Source of the DNA: Aliiglaciecola lipolytica
Lineage (GTDB): Bacteria > Pseudomonadota > Gammaproteobacteria > Enterobacterales > Alteromonadaceae
Direction of reading: 5' to 3'
DNA: 64,000 nt
NCBI RefSeq assembly: GCF_018860635.1
Contig: NZ_JAHKPT010000010.1
Span: 1-64,000, forward strand
This document shows positions 46,744 through 58,165 of this stretch, one piece after another. Numbering within the stretch: position 1 is the stretch's first letter; the number at the start of each line of letters is the position of its first letter. Both the position numbers and the translations under genes were made by a program. The notes under the pieces are model-generated. The model was not told where the DNA came from. It was given only the letters and a program-made list of their open reading frames with translations, and ran no database searches.

Positions 46744-47140
46744 ATTAAAAAACCTTAATGGAACTAATGCCCTTGCTCTTGAGAGAGGTATCCTCAATCG
46801 CCTGAATCTCAACCTCGCGAACGTGATTTTTCTATCAAGTTGAATCCGAGAATATCTATTTCCTATCGCTTATGCTAATTTTTATAGAACCAATGTATAA
46901 TTACAAAATTTTCGATGGCAGTTATAATTGTAAAGAGAATCAATTATTCGTAAACCCTGTCGATTTATTTTTAACTTTATAAATATGCTCACGGACAATA
47001 TCACTTCGAAATTATTGAGAACGACTCAAATCAAATTCAAATTGAGCAATCGAAGCCAAAACTATTGTTAAATCGTTATACAGGTCAGCAGAACTAAACA
47101 GGCATCTCTTGTTAAAATTGTCTGACTAGGAGTTTGTAAC
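46744..47140. other. Intergenic region without a gene
   Basis: These 397 bases are AT-rich and hold no reading frame I can support on either strand. A TAGGAG ribosome-binding site near the right end serves the GGDEF-EAL gene, so its promoter must lie here. I see no clear terminator hairpin for the MFS gene. Confidence 0.5.
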
Positions 47141-49759
47141 ATGACATCGAAAAACAGTAAAAAGGCACCTTCTTTAAGTAAATTTTTTGAAAAACCCAGT
47201 GAGATTGAAAAGTATTTTAATGCTGCTTTCAATATCACTGGAGATCCCATTTTCGTTAAAGATGAAGAGTGCAGATTGTTACTTGTGAATGATGCATTTT
47301 GTAAAATATTCGGGGTAACAAGAAAAGAAGCTTTGGGTAAAACCCTTGCAGAAAAAGTAACAGCAAAAGAACGCCAACACTTTTTAGCCGTCGACAAAAA
47401 AGTATTACTAACTGGGGATGAAATTCTATGCGAAGAAACGTTAACAATATTGGGGGCCGAAGAAAAAACCGTACTGACTAAAAAAAACCGATTTACCGAC
47501 TCTCAGGGCAAACATTTTTTAGTCGGTATCATTCACGATATCAGTCAACGAAAACAGGCTGAATTGCGGGTCAAGTCAAGTCGTCACGTGTTAGAGCTGA
47601 TTTCTCGAGGTAAACCTTTACGCGAAATACTACACGCTATAGTACAGGTCGTTGAACAAGAAAATCCCAATATGCTTTGTAGTGTTCTGTTATTAGATGA
47701 ATCACAAAAACATTTAGTTATTGGCACTGCAAATGGCCTACCTCAATTTTACAATGACGCTATTAACGGCATAGAGATAGGTATTGGAGTGGGTTCTTGT
47801 GGAACCGCAGCGTTTACCAACAAACGAGTGGTAGTAGATGATATTAATTGCCATCCATATTGGGCTGCCTATAAAGAACTCGCAAAAGAAGCTGGATTAG
47901 GCGCATGTTGGTCAGAGCCCATACGTTCAACTACTGGAACAGTGCTAGGTACATTTGCCATTTATCATCATGCTCCACACCAACCGACTGACGCAGATCT
48001 TTTGCTGATTGAGCAAACCGCGAGTTTGGCAAGTATCGCCATTGAGAAAAAACAAGCCGAAGAAAAGCTGGAACGAGCAGCCAGCGTATTTACCCATGCC
48101 CAAGAAGGCATAATGATCACCGATGCCAATGTTAAAATTATTGAAATTAACGAAGCATTTACGCACATAACCGGATATACACTTCAGGATGTGCAAGGAA
48201 AGGAGCCCAGTATTTTGCGCTCTAATCGCCACTCTACGGAGTTTTACGATGAAATGTGGGAAACCATTGAAACTCAAGGTCATTGGCGTGGCGAAATTTG
48301 GAGTCAACGTAAAAATGGCGACATATATCCAGAATTAGTGACCATTAGTGCGGTAAAAAACTCCACAGGCAATGTTCAGCATTACGTATCTTTATCCACC
48401 GATATTACGCCAATGAAAGCATATCAAGGACAACTAGAACGTATTGCCCACTATGATGCTTTGACGAATCTTCCAAATCGCGTATTACTTGCAGATAGAT
48501 TGTGCCAAGCGACCATGCAGTGCGAACGACGCAACCAATCGTTAGCCGTAGCATTTATGGATTTAGATGGTTTCAAAGCCATCAATGACACCTACGGACA
48601 CAATGTAGGAGATGAACTGCTTATCGCCGTTTCCCAACGTATGAAAGAAGCCTTGCGCGAGGGAGATACTCTGGCTCGAATCGGAGGAGATGAATTTATT
48701 GCAGTGATGGTTGATTTACAGAAATTTGAAGATACTGAACTGATTTTAAAACGTCTTTTGAAAGCGGCATCAGATCCTGTAAATGTAGGCGATGCGTTGA
48801 TGCAAGTTTCAGCCAGTATTGGCGTCACCCTTTATCCCCACGATAACGTAGATTCCGATCAACTCATTCGTCATGCCGACCAAGCTATGTATATCGCCAA
48901 ACAAGCAGGTAAAAATCGATTTCATTTGTTTGATACAGCAGAAGATATTGCACTCAACACACAACGCGAAAGTATTGAAAATGTTCATATCGCTTTGCAA
49001 AAAGACGAATTCGTACTGCATTATCAACCAAAGGTCAACATGCGAACCGGTGAGGTTATTGGAGCTGAAGCATTAATACGTTGGCAACACCGAGTGAATG
49101 GTTTGATACCGCCTTTAGCATTCTTACCTTTAATAGAAGGTCATGTAATTAGTTTAAAATTGGGGGAATGGGTTATCGACAGCGCTTTGTCGCAAATACA
49201 CCAATGGCAAAAAATAGGCTTAGATATTCCGATAAGTGTGAACATTAGTGCTTATCAATTACAACAAAGTAATTTCACAACTCGTTTAGCTGCATTGTTG
49301 AGCGCCCACCCAGAAGTCAATCCAAATCGATTAGAACTGGAGATACTTGAAACCAGCGCTTTACACGATACTAGCCTCGTATCCACAACAATGAATACAT
49401 GCCAAGAACTAGGCGTCCGATTTGCGATTGACGACTTTGGCACTGGATACTCTTCACTTACCTATCTCAAACGATTACCAGCATATTTAATCAAAATAGA
49501 TCAAAGTTTTGTACGAGATATGTTGGAGGACACTGATGACTTAGCGATTGTTCAAGGCGTGGTAGGTTTAGCGAATGCTTTCCAACGAAAAGTGATCGCC
49601 GAAGGTGTAGAAAGCATTGAGCATGGAAAGGCCCTTGTAAAACTGGGTTGCGAACTAGCTCAAGGTTACGGTATAGCTAAACCCATGGTAGCTGAAAAGA
49701 TACCGGATTGGATTTCAAAATGGCAATCAGAAAACGCTTGGCATCTTAAAGTTAACTAG
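47141..49759 (+). CDS. PAS-GAF-PAS-GGDEF-EAL c-di-GMP signalling protein
   Basis: The 872-residue soluble protein has two PAS domains (about residues 25-140 and 310-430) flanking a GAF domain (about 150-305). A GGDEF domain (440-610) and an EAL domain (620-865) follow. The diguanylate cyclase motif is intact (ARIGGDEFIAVM), with an inhibitory RxxD site as REGD five residues before GGDEF. The phosphodiesterase motif is intact too (GAEALIRW, DDFGTGYSSLTYLKRLP). It could therefore both make and break c-di-GMP. No membrane segment is seen, so it likely senses an internal signal. Confidence 0.95.
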   Translation: MTSKNSKKAPSLSKFFEKPSEIEKYFNAAFNITGDPIFVKDEECRLLLVNDAFCKIFGVTRKEALGKTLAEKVTAKERQHFLAVDKKVLLTGDEILCEETLTILGAEEKTVLTKKNRFTDSQGKHFLVGIIHDISQRKQAELRVKSSRHVLELISRGKPLREILHAIVQVVEQENPNMLCSVLLLDESQKHLVIGTANGLPQFYNDAINGIEIGIGVGSCGTAAFTNKRVVVDDINCHPYWAAYKELAKEAGLGACWSEPIRSTTGTVLGTFAIYHHAPHQPTDADLLLIEQTASLASIAIEKKQAEEKLERAASVFTHAQEGIMITDANVKIIEINEAFTHITGYTLQDVQGKEPSILRSNRHSTEFYDEMWETIETQGHWRGEIWSQRKNGDIYPELVTISAVKNSTGNVQHYVSLSTDITPMKAYQGQLERIAHYDALTNLPNRVLLADRLCQATMQCERRNQSLAVAFMDLDGFKAINDTYGHNVGDELLIAVSQRMKEALREGDTLARIGGDEFIAVMVDLQKFEDTELILKRLLKAASDPVNVGDALMQVSASIGVTLYPHDNVDSDQLIRHADQAMYIAKQAGKNRFHLFDTAEDIALNTQRESIENVHIALQKDEFVLHYQPKVNMRTGEVIGAEALIRWQHRVNGLIPPLAFLPLIEGHVISLKLGEWVIDSALSQIHQWQKIGLDIPISVNISAYQLQQSNFTTRLAALLSAHPEVNPNRLELEILETSALHDTSLVSTTMNTCQELGVRFAIDDFGTGYSSLTYLKRLPAYLIKIDQSFVRDMLEDTDDLAIVQGVVGLANAFQRKVIAEGVESIEHGKALVKLGCELAQGYGIAKPMVAEKIPDWISKWQSENAWHLKVN

Positions 49760-49799
49760 CATTCTTCCATCACGCTAATTAAGCAATGGTTTTCTGCGC

Positions 49800-50366
49800 T
49801 TATTGCCGGGCAATCCACTGTTCTTTAGCCAATTGTAAATACAATTCAACATCCCCACTCTCGCCTGCTAACTGTTCAGCTAATGCATGAATTTGACTAT
49901 CTCGAGTTTCAATCAGATTATCTGAACGCTCAAACAAGTCTTGCGCTTCTGGGTAATCGAGTTTCAACTGTTGGATATCTTGAAATGAAAGATAATGTTG
50001 TTGGAATTTTTTCACAAAAATTTGTCTACTGGCTAAAAACTGCATAAATCGCAATCCATTATCACCAGAGATTAAGGATACTTCAGTGGCAGGCAAATTA
50101 GCGGCTACTGCGATTTCAATGGCTTTTTCCTGTAGCGTTTTAGCAAGCTCAATGTCATTATTTTCAACAGCTTGTTGCATCCCCAGTTTAAACTCATCAT
50201 TGTTTAAAATATCTTTGTATGAGTATTGTTTAATATCATCCGACTGATTCTGGGATGGATGATTAGGTAAATCAGCGCTTAAAACAGTTTCAGGTTGATT
50301 TAACTGCGTTAAGGCGATAACTGCCGCAACAATTAACGTTGCAACCAGTAAGAGTTTTTTGGCCAT
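49800..50366 (-). CDS. Hypothetical membrane-anchored or secreted protein
   Basis: I do not recognise this 188-residue protein. It begins with a signal or anchor (MAKKLLLVATLIVAAVIALTQ). A polar linker and an all-alpha-looking region follow from about residue 50 to the end, rich in Leu, Glu and Gln. The helical periodicity could be TPR- or Sel1-like, but no repeat is clear. It lies 129 bases after ihfA on the same strand, with an inverted repeat between them, so it may be separately transcribed. Confidence 0.65.
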   Translation of the reverse strand: MAKKLLLVATLIVAAVIALTQLNQPETVLSADLPNHPSQNQSDDIKQYSYKDILNNDEFKLGMQQAVENNDIELAKTLQEKAIEIAVAANLPATEVSLISGDNGLRFMQFLASRQIFVKKFQQHYLSFQDIQQLKLDYPEAQDLFERSDNLIETRDSQIHALAEQLAGESGDVELYLQLAKEQWIARQ

Positions 50367-50457
50367 TTAAATTACTATTTAGATTAAGTGAGCGGATTCA
50401 GTAAAGTCCAGATTTTAACCAGCTTATTAGGAGGTTTATCCGGTAATGAAACTGTCT

Positions 50458-50483
50458 CACACCCTTATAAAAATAAGGGTGTG
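50458..50483 (-). terminator. Hairpin after ihfA, probable terminator
   Basis: CACACCCTTAT (50458-50468) and ATAAGGGTGTG (50473-50483) form a perfect 11-base stem with an AAAA loop, 12 bases past the ihfA stop. There is no strong T-run after it, so it may stabilise the 3' end rather than terminate fully. Confidence 0.6.
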
Positions 50484-50494
50484 AAATACTCGAT

Positions 50495-50794
50495 TTAAGA
50501 GTTTGAAGGTTCCGTATTTTCCACACGACTTTTGAGTTTTTGACCTGGTCTGAAGGTCACTACTCTGCGTGCTTTAATCGGAATATCTTCCCCGGTTTTA
50601 GGGTTTCTACCAGGACGTTCATTTTTTTCACGTAAATCAAAGTTACCGAAGCCGGACAATTTTACTTGCTCTCCGTCTTCAAGTGCTTCTCTTACTTCCT
50701 CAAAAAATGATTCAACAAGATCTTTAGCATCCCGCTTATTAATTCCCAATTTTTCGAACAAATGCTCAGCCATTTCAGCTTTGGTTAACGCCAT
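50495..50794 (-). CDS. ihfA: Integration host factor subunit alpha
   Basis: IHF bends DNA at specific sites for recombination, replication and transcription. The 99-residue product is a clear HU/IHF-fold protein: [61 protein letters not shown] (DNA-binding arm with the intercalating proline) and [17 protein letters not shown]. The sequence and the position directly after pheT, four bases away, show that it is the alpha and not the beta subunit. It closes the conserved translation cluster. Confidence 0.97.
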   Translation of the reverse strand: MALTKAEMAEHLFEKLGINKRDAKDLVESFFEEVREALEDGEQVKLSGFGNFDLREKNERPGRNPKTGEDIPIKARRVVTFRPGQKLKSRVENTEPSNS

Positions 50795-50798
50795 AAAG

Positions 50799-53186
50799 TC
50801 AATCCCTCAATGATGCCCCGAACTTTTCTGCTAACTGGGACAGAATGTCTTCAACTACCGCTTGAATATCATTTTCTTCAAGCGTTCTTGTTTGGTCCTG
50901 TAGAGTAAGAGAGATTGCCAAGCTTTTATAACCGGCCTCTATTCCCTTGCCTCTGTACACATCGAATAAGTTTAGGCCAACTAGTTGATTTCCGCCAAAT
51001 TTTTCGATGTAAGAAATTATTTCACCTACAACTTTATCTTCCTCTACAACGATAGCAATGTCACGTCTATTAGCAGGAAATTTGGAAATTTCTTCAGCTA
51101 ATGGCAGTTTTTTGCCTCCAATTGCATTGAAATCAAGCTCGAAAACGAACGTTTTGCCGTTTAACCCCAATATTTTGGTAAATTTAGGATGCACAGCACC
51201 GACATATCCGACCAACTCTTGATCACGATAAATTTGTGCACATTGGCCTGGGTGAAGAGCTGAATGCTGGGCCGCTTTAAAACTAAACTCAGAAAGATTA
51301 GCTGTAGTTTGCAACAAAGCTTCTACATCCGCTTTAACATCGTAGAAGTCAACAGCACGGTCTTCCATATTCCAATGTTCATTGTTGCGATTACCACATA
51401 TCACACCACCAACAACAACTTCTTGTCTTACACCGGTTTTCTCATTCTCATCAGGTACGAATCTCAAACCTGTTTCAAATAATCTGACACGACTTTGTTG
51501 ACGTTTTTGATTGTAAGACACAGACTGCAATAGTCCTGTCCACAAACTAACACGCATTGCAGACATATCAGCAGAAATAGGATGAGGCAACTGCATACCT
51601 AAGGCGTCAGGGAATAAAGCACTTTGCACTTTAGGATCCACGAATGAATAGGTTATCGCTTCTTGGTAATCTCGCTCTACCAACGTTTGTTTTAGTCTGT
51701 CTAAAGTAAGGTTTTGTTCCTTATGGACCGACATTTTTAACTTAGCAGTAGGCGCTATTGTTGGAATACTATTGTATCCATAGACTCTGGCAATCTCTTC
51801 AATCAGATCTTCTTCGATGCTGATATCAAATCGATAAGCAGGTACAACAACCGTCCACTTATTATCGGAGAAGCTAACGTCTAAACCTAAACGAGTTAGG
51901 ATATCGGTCACCTTCGCGTCTTCTACATGGATTCCAAGAATACGCGTCAGACGCGATGCTCGCAGTTGAATAGTCTTTTGTGTTGGAAGATGCTCTTGGC
52001 TAACAGACTCAGTTATTGGTCCAGCTTCACCACCAACAATATCCAAAAGAAGTTGGGTCGCTCGCTCCATTGCCACTCTTTGTAGCTGTGGATCTACGCC
52101 ACGCTCGTAGCGGTGTGATGCATCAGTATGCAAACCGTATTGACGGGCTTTGCCCATAATCGCGTCAGGCGCAAAAAATGCACTTTCTAAAAATATATTC
52201 TTAGACTCATTTGTGACACCGGATTCTAAACCACCGAAAATCCCAGCCATTGCTAATGCTTTACGTTGATCAGCAATCACCAGTGTATTGGTTTTTAGCT
52301 TAGTTTCGTTGCCATCCAGAAGCGTTAATTTTTCATTTTCACTGGCAAAACGGACAACAATATCACCATCCAATTTATCCAAATCAAACGCGTGCATTGG
52401 GTGACCCAGTTCAAGTAAAACGTAATTTGTTACGTCTACCACGGGATCAATACTACGAATACCGCTACGTCTAAGTTTCTCTTGCATCCACAAAGGTGAC
52501 TTTGCTGCAAGGTTTATGTTTTTTAATACCCGGCCTAAATATCTTGGGCACGCTTCAGGTGCGACAAGTTGGATTTCTCGAGTATCCTCAATTTTACTAT
52601 CAACGCTTTCTATTTTTGGTGCGTTCACTTCAACCTGATTCAACACACCTACTTCCCGCGCTACCCCTCTGATACCAAGGCAATCCGCTCGGTTAGGTGT
52701 TAAATCGACTTCAATAGTGACATCGTCCAATTGTAGATAGTCACGAATATCCTGACCAATTGGCGCATCACTAGGAAGCTCTACAATACCGTCATGATCA
52801 TCGCTAATACCTAACTCAGAAAAACTACAAAGCATACCAAACGAAGGCTCACCTCGTAATTTCGCCTTTTTAATTTTAAAGTTACCTGGTAGTACAGCGC
52901 CAACAGTTGCTACAGCAACTTTGATGCCCTGTCGACAATTCGGTGCACCACAAACGATATCAATTAACTCGTCTTCTCCGATGTTAATTTTTGTCACTCG
53001 TAACTTGTCTGCATTAGGGTGTTGTCCACACTCAACAACTTCGCCCACTAATACACCTGAAAACTCGCCTGCAACCGGGTCAACTGCATCAACTTCTAAA
53101 CCGGCCATACTAAGTTGTTCTGATAATTGTTGTGTTGATATTGCTGGATTAACCCACTCTCTCAACCACTTTTCACTGAATTTCAT
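50799..53186 (-). CDS. pheT: Phenylalanyl-tRNA synthetase beta subunit
   Basis: PheT is the large non-catalytic subunit of the alpha2beta2 enzyme and edits mischarged Tyr-tRNA(Phe). The 795 residues contain, in order, the tRNA-binding OB fold ([20 protein letters not shown]), the B3/B4 editing module ([14 protein letters not shown]), B5 ([17 protein letters not shown]), and the C-terminal FDX-ACB domain ([16 protein letters not shown]). It lies between pheS (14 bases away) and ihfA (4 bases), the standard order. Confidence 0.98.
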   Translation of the reverse strand: MKFSEKWLREWVNPAISTQQLSEQLSMAGLEVDAVDPVAGEFSGVLVGEVVECGQHPNADKLRVTKINIGEDELIDIVCGAPNCRQGIKVAVATVGAVLPGNFKIKKAKLRGEPSFGMLCSFSELGISDDHDGIVELPSDAPIGQDIRDYLQLDDVTIEVDLTPNRADCLGIRGVAREVGVLNQVEVNAPKIESVDSKIEDTREIQLVAPEACPRYLGRVLKNINLAAKSPLWMQEKLRRSGIRSIDPVVDVTNYVLLELGHPMHAFDLDKLDGDIVVRFASENEKLTLLDGNETKLKTNTLVIADQRKALAMAGIFGGLESGVTNESKNIFLESAFFAPDAIMGKARQYGLHTDASHRYERGVDPQLQRVAMERATQLLLDIVGGEAGPITESVSQEHLPTQKTIQLRASRLTRILGIHVEDAKVTDILTRLGLDVSFSDNKWTVVVPAYRFDISIEEDLIEEIARVYGYNSIPTIAPTAKLKMSVHKEQNLTLDRLKQTLVERDYQEAITYSFVDPKVQSALFPDALGMQLPHPISADMSAMRVSLWTGLLQSVSYNQKRQQSRVRLFETGLRFVPDENEKTGVRQEVVVGGVICGNRNNEHWNMEDRAVDFYDVKADVEALLQTTANLSEFSFKAAQHSALHPGQCAQIYRDQELVGYVGAVHPKFTKILGLNGKTFVFELDFNAIGGKKLPLAEEISKFPANRRDIAIVVEEDKVVGEIISYIEKFGGNQLVGLNLFDVYRGKGIEAGYKSLAISLTLQDQTRTLEENDIQAVVEDILSQLAEKFGASLRD

Positions 53187-53200
53187 TTTATCGAGTCCCC

Positions 53201-54509
<1,309 letters not shown>

Positions 54510-56363
54510 TTAGAAAATGTTATATACGATAAACGCCATCAAATATGCGAGGGCTCCATAACCCACAACTAAACCCCAAGCGATCTTTTGACTGCCAGTT
54601 TCGGCTTTAATAGTTGCAACAGTGGCAACACATTGCAGTGCAATAACGTAAAACATTAACAGCCCCATGCCTGCGGCAAAGGTTAGCCCATCGTTTTGGA
54701 TGTTGGCAGCTAAGCCAGCAATATTCTCATCTGCCCCTTCAATACCAAACAATGTTCCTAAGGTACCAACAAATACTTCACGGGCAAGAAATGACATCAA
54801 AATAGCCACGCCATATCGCCAATCGATACCAAGAGGTTCAAATAAAGGCTCAATAAAATGACCTATATGGCCTAAGTATGAATTTTCTAAACCGCCCTCA
54901 TGAATAGGGAAATACCCCAAAATCCAAATCCCCACCGAAACCATGAAAATCACGGGTGCTGCGCGTCGAATAAAATACTTAGCGCTATTTAGCACGCGAT
55001 ACATCAGTGGTTTCCAGTGCGGCAAACGATAACTTGGTAACTCCAAGATAAAAGGCATTTCGCTTTTATCACTGTCGGCGAAATGCATTTTATCCATCAC
55101 AAAACTTACGATTAATGCCGTCACTATGCCAGTCATGTAAAGACCAAAGAACACCATCCCTTGAGTATTTACCAATCCGCCAAGATATTGGACTTGCGGG
55201 ATAAATACTGCGATTAATAAAGCATACACGGGCAAACGAGCTGAACAGGACATTAAAGGAATGGTCATCATCGTAATTAGACGCTTACGTGGTGACTCAA
55301 TTGTTCGAGCGGCCATTATTGCAGGGATGGCACAGGCATGTCCCGATAAGTAAGGAATAAAACTTCGACCTGATAAACCAAAGAAGCTTAAGGGTTTATG
55401 ACAAATCAATGCCGCACGGGCTAAATATCCACTGTCTTCTAACAACCCAATAATAAAGGTTAACACCATAATTTGTGGAACAAAAACTAAGAAAGAGCCT
55501 ACCCCACCAAATATAGCGTCATTTAAGAAGTCATTAAAAATACCTTCAGGCAGCATCTCACTGACAAAACTGGCAAGGATTCCTATACCACTTTCAACCG
55601 CGTCCATAAGTGGTGTTGCCCAAGTAAAGATACTTTGGAATAACAAAAACATAATTGCCATGAAAGCAACACCGCCTAACCAATTATGTAATAGAAATTG
55701 ATCTATCTGGTTCTGTTGTTTCAGCACTACGTTGGCATTCATGCCGAACTTATAAGCTAGCTGACGGCTTCGCTTGATAACGTCATCATGATTATCATTT
55801 ACTATTTTCGGTATCGTGCTCTGGTGTTTTTCAACTAGTTCAGGTAACGCTTGTTGAAACTCAGACAGTCCAATCAATGTTTTCGCAGATAATGCAAAAA
55901 CCGGTGAGCCTAGCTCTGTTGATAGACCTTGCACATCGATTTCATGTCCAAAACGCAATGCGTCGTCGATCATGTTGATGACAAATACAAAACCTTTGTT
56001 GTGCTTTTTTGCTAAAGCTTGAATTTGCAGTCCAAATACCAAGCTGCGCTCTAGTCTAGAGGCATCTAAGACACACACAATTAAACTAGTTTCATCGCTA
56101 TCGAGAGCTTTATAAATCGCATCTACTGCCACTTGCTCGTCTTGAGAGAAACTATGTAGTGAATAAGTTCCAGGGAAATCTACAATCGTTAGATCTTTCA
56201 TCTTACCTGATTTCAGCTCTACTGTGACGCCAGGAAAGTTAGCCACTTTTTGCTGCAATCCCGTTAATTGGTTGAACAGTAAGCTTTTACCGCTATTTGG
56301 TCGTCCAATTAAAACAACTTTCTGTTGAGCATTATTAATATTATCTGAAACAGTTGAAGACAC
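54510..56363 (-). CDS. feoB: Ferrous iron transporter FeoB
   Basis: FeoB is the GTPase-coupled inner membrane Fe(II) importer. The N-terminal G domain has G1 GRPNSGKSLLFNQL, G3 DFPGTYSL and G4 FVINMID. The membrane part has the paired gate motifs (FFGLSGRSFIPYLSGHACAIPAIMAAR and later LAREVFVGTLGTLFG). At 617 residues it is shorter than the E. coli protein (about 770), as in many marine bacteria. feoA lies 70 bases upstream behind a Fur box. The operon interrupts the rplT-pheS junction. Confidence 0.97.
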   Translation of the reverse strand: MSSTVSDNINNAQQKVVLIGRPNSGKSLLFNQLTGLQQKVANFPGVTVELKSGKMKDLTIVDFPGTYSLHSFSQDEQVAVDAIYKALDSDETSLIVCVLDASRLERSLVFGLQIQALAKKHNKGFVFVINMIDDALRFGHEIDVQGLSTELGSPVFALSAKTLIGLSEFQQALPELVEKHQSTIPKIVNDNHDDVIKRSRQLAYKFGMNANVVLKQQNQIDQFLLHNWLGGVAFMAIMFLLFQSIFTWATPLMDAVESGIGILASFVSEMLPEGIFNDFLNDAIFGGVGSFLVFVPQIMVLTFIIGLLEDSGYLARAALICHKPLSFFGLSGRSFIPYLSGHACAIPAIMAARTIESPRKRLITMMTIPLMSCSARLPVYALLIAVFIPQVQYLGGLVNTQGMVFFGLYMTGIVTALIVSFVMDKMHFADSDKSEMPFILELPSYRLPHWKPLMYRVLNSAKYFIRRAAPVIFMVSVGIWILGYFPIHEGGLENSYLGHIGHFIEPLFEPLGIDWRYGVAILMSFLAREVFVGTLGTLFGIEGADENIAGLAANIQNDGLTFAAGMGLLMFYVIALQCVATVATIKAETGSQKIAWGLVVGYGALAYLMAFIVYNIF

Positions 56364-56433
56364 TACGGGTACCTGTTTAGTGAGAATTTAGTAAAGTAGA
56401 AAATAACGAGCTAACGAATTAGACGAAATTGAG

Positions 56434-56670
56434 CTATATTTTAATTTTAATATTTTGCGCTATTTCTTTATCAATTGACAAGATTGCACCACCCAATTCC
56501 ACAACTTTTGGACCGTTAAATGGACATTGCTTTAAACATACGATTATCTCACCGTCACAAAAGCCCATTTCTTTAAGCCTATTACTCATAGCAACCGAAA
56601 GACCACTTTGTAATCCAACGATTTCGGCGGTTTTTTTAGTAGGAAGTTCCCACACTGTATTTTGCAACAT
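56434..56670 (-). CDS. feoA: Ferrous iron transport protein A
   Basis: FeoA is a small SH3-like cytoplasmic partner of FeoB. The 78-residue product shows the family's VGLQSGLSVAMSNRLKEMGFCDGEIIVCLKQCPFNGP core and ends with a VVELGGAILSIDKEIAQNI strand pair. It is directly upstream of feoB and directly downstream of a near-palindromic Fur box at 56685-56705, so iron repression is expected. No feoC follows. Confidence 0.92.
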   Translation of the reverse strand: MLQNTVWELPTKKTAEIVGLQSGLSVAMSNRLKEMGFCDGEIIVCLKQCPFNGPKVVELGGAILSIDKEIAQNIKIKI

Positions 56671-56684
56671 GACTTACTGACCAC

Positions 56685-56705
56685 AAATGAGAATTATTTT
56701 CATTT
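56685..56705. promoter_or_regulatory. Fur box upstream of feoAB
   Basis: AAATGAGAATTATTTTCATTT is a near-perfect inverted repeat whose core TGAGAAT-T-ATTTTCA fits the 7-1-7 Fur consensus (TGATAAT-N-ATTATCA) with two mismatches. It lies 15 bases before the feoA start codon, so repression by iron-loaded Fur is the expected regulation. Confidence 0.85.
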
Positions 56706-56830
56706 ATTATCTTATAAAGTACTAGTAAAAGGCAAGGTTTGAATAGCCTGCTTTGAGATTTTTTAAGCGATAAAGTGCATATCTAATTATTAACCCGAAT
56801 AATCAGTACAATTTATATTCAGCCAAAACG

Positions 56831-56861
56831 AAAAAAGGCGAACCATCCTGGTTCGCCTTTT
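56831..56861 (-). terminator. Rho-independent terminator after rplT
   Basis: AAAAGGCGAACCA (56833-56845) and TGGTTCGCCTTTT (56849-56861) form a perfect 13-base stem with a three-base loop. On the minus strand it is followed by a T-run (six T, 56836-56831). It ends the thrS-infC-rpmI-rplT transcript before feoA. Confidence 0.93.
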
Positions 56862-56892
56862 CCCGAAAGAACTTAAACTTAATTGTTAAAAA

Positions 56893-57267
<375 letters not shown>

Positions 57268-57465
57268 TTAAACGTAAGGTAACATGCGTTGAATCAACGC
57301 AGTGTCAGCTGAATGGGCTAATTTCTTGCCACGCAAGTGACGTTTACGCTTAGAGCTCTTCTTGGTCAAAATGTGACGCAAGTGAGACTGCTTACTTTTG
57401 AAACGACCTGAAGCGGTTTTTTTAAAACGCTTGGCTGCTCCACTATTGGATTTCATTTTAGGCAT
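57268..57465 (-). CDS. rpmI: 50S ribosomal protein L35
   Basis: The 65-residue basic protein starts [20 protein letters not shown] and ends in an RMLPYV-type tail, both diagnostic for L35. It sits between infC (141 bases upstream) and rplT. In relatives the infC-rpmI gap carries the L20-responsive operator; I could not identify its pseudoknot by eye. Confidence 0.98.
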   Translation of the reverse strand: MPKMKSNSGAAKRFKKTASGRFKSKQSHLRHILTKKSSKRKRHLRGKKLAHSADTALIQRMLPYV

Positions 57466-57606
57466 TGCTAAAACTCCGCATTGTTAAGACCACACTTGAG
57501 GACATGCATTGCATGACTACTCTGGGGTCGTTGTTTCAACATAGCAGCAAGGTGAACTTAAGGTGCAGATCCGATTTTACGGTCCTTAGTTACTTGTAAA
57601 CCTTTA

Positions 57607-58146
57607 CTACTTCTTAATTGGGGCGAGCACCATGATCATTTGACGACCTTCCACTCTATGAGGGAAAGATTCGCAATTAGCAATGTCTTCTAAATCCGCG
57701 CGCACGCGTTTTAGTTGTTCAATGCCGATCTCTTGGTGGGCCATTTCACGTCCGCGAAAACGAATCGTTACCTTGGCCTTATCACCTCCTTCTAGAAAGC
57801 GACGCAGGTTGCGCAGTTTTACCTGGTAGTCGCCTTCATCAGTGCCAGGGCGAAATTTAATCTCCTTGACCTGAATTTGCTTTTGTTTTTTCTTCTGCTC
57901 TTTTTGAGCTTTACTCTTCTCGAAAAGGAACTTTCCGTAATCCATTACCTTACATACAGGCGGCTCAGCGTTCGGACTTATCTCTACTAGATCCAAACTA
58001 GCTTGGTCGGCGAGAGTTTGAGCTTCTCCTAGAGATACTATCCCTAGCTGTTCACCTTCTTTACCAATTAAGCGAACTTCTGTCGCTGTGATTTCTTCAT
58101 TGATGTTGGCTTTATCGCCTTGAGCCTTATTATTAGCGCCTTTAAT
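57607..58146 (-). CDS. infC: Translation initiation factor IF-3 (AUU start codon)
   Basis: IF-3 checks initiator tRNA and start codons on the 30S subunit. I place the start at ATT (58146-58144). It reads ATT AAA GGC exactly as the unusual AUU start of E. coli infC, with GGAGG at 58159-58155 spaced 8 bases away. A GTG five codons earlier overlaps that ribosome-binding site and is unlikely. The 180-residue protein has [24 protein letters not shown], the linker [33 protein letters not shown] and the C-terminal domain [13 protein letters not shown]. It is 19 bases after thrS. Confidence 0.93.
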   Translation of the reverse strand: MKGANNKAQGDKANINEEITATEVRLIGKEGEQLGIVSLGEAQTLADQASLDLVEISPNAEPPVCKVMDYGKFLFEKSKAQKEQKKKQKQIQVKEIKFRPGTDEGDYQVKLRNLRRFLEGGDKAKVTIRFRGREMAHQEIGIEQLKRVRADLEDIANCESFPHRVEGRQMIMVLAPIKK

Positions 58147-58165
58147 ATGTCGTTCCTCCACGAAA

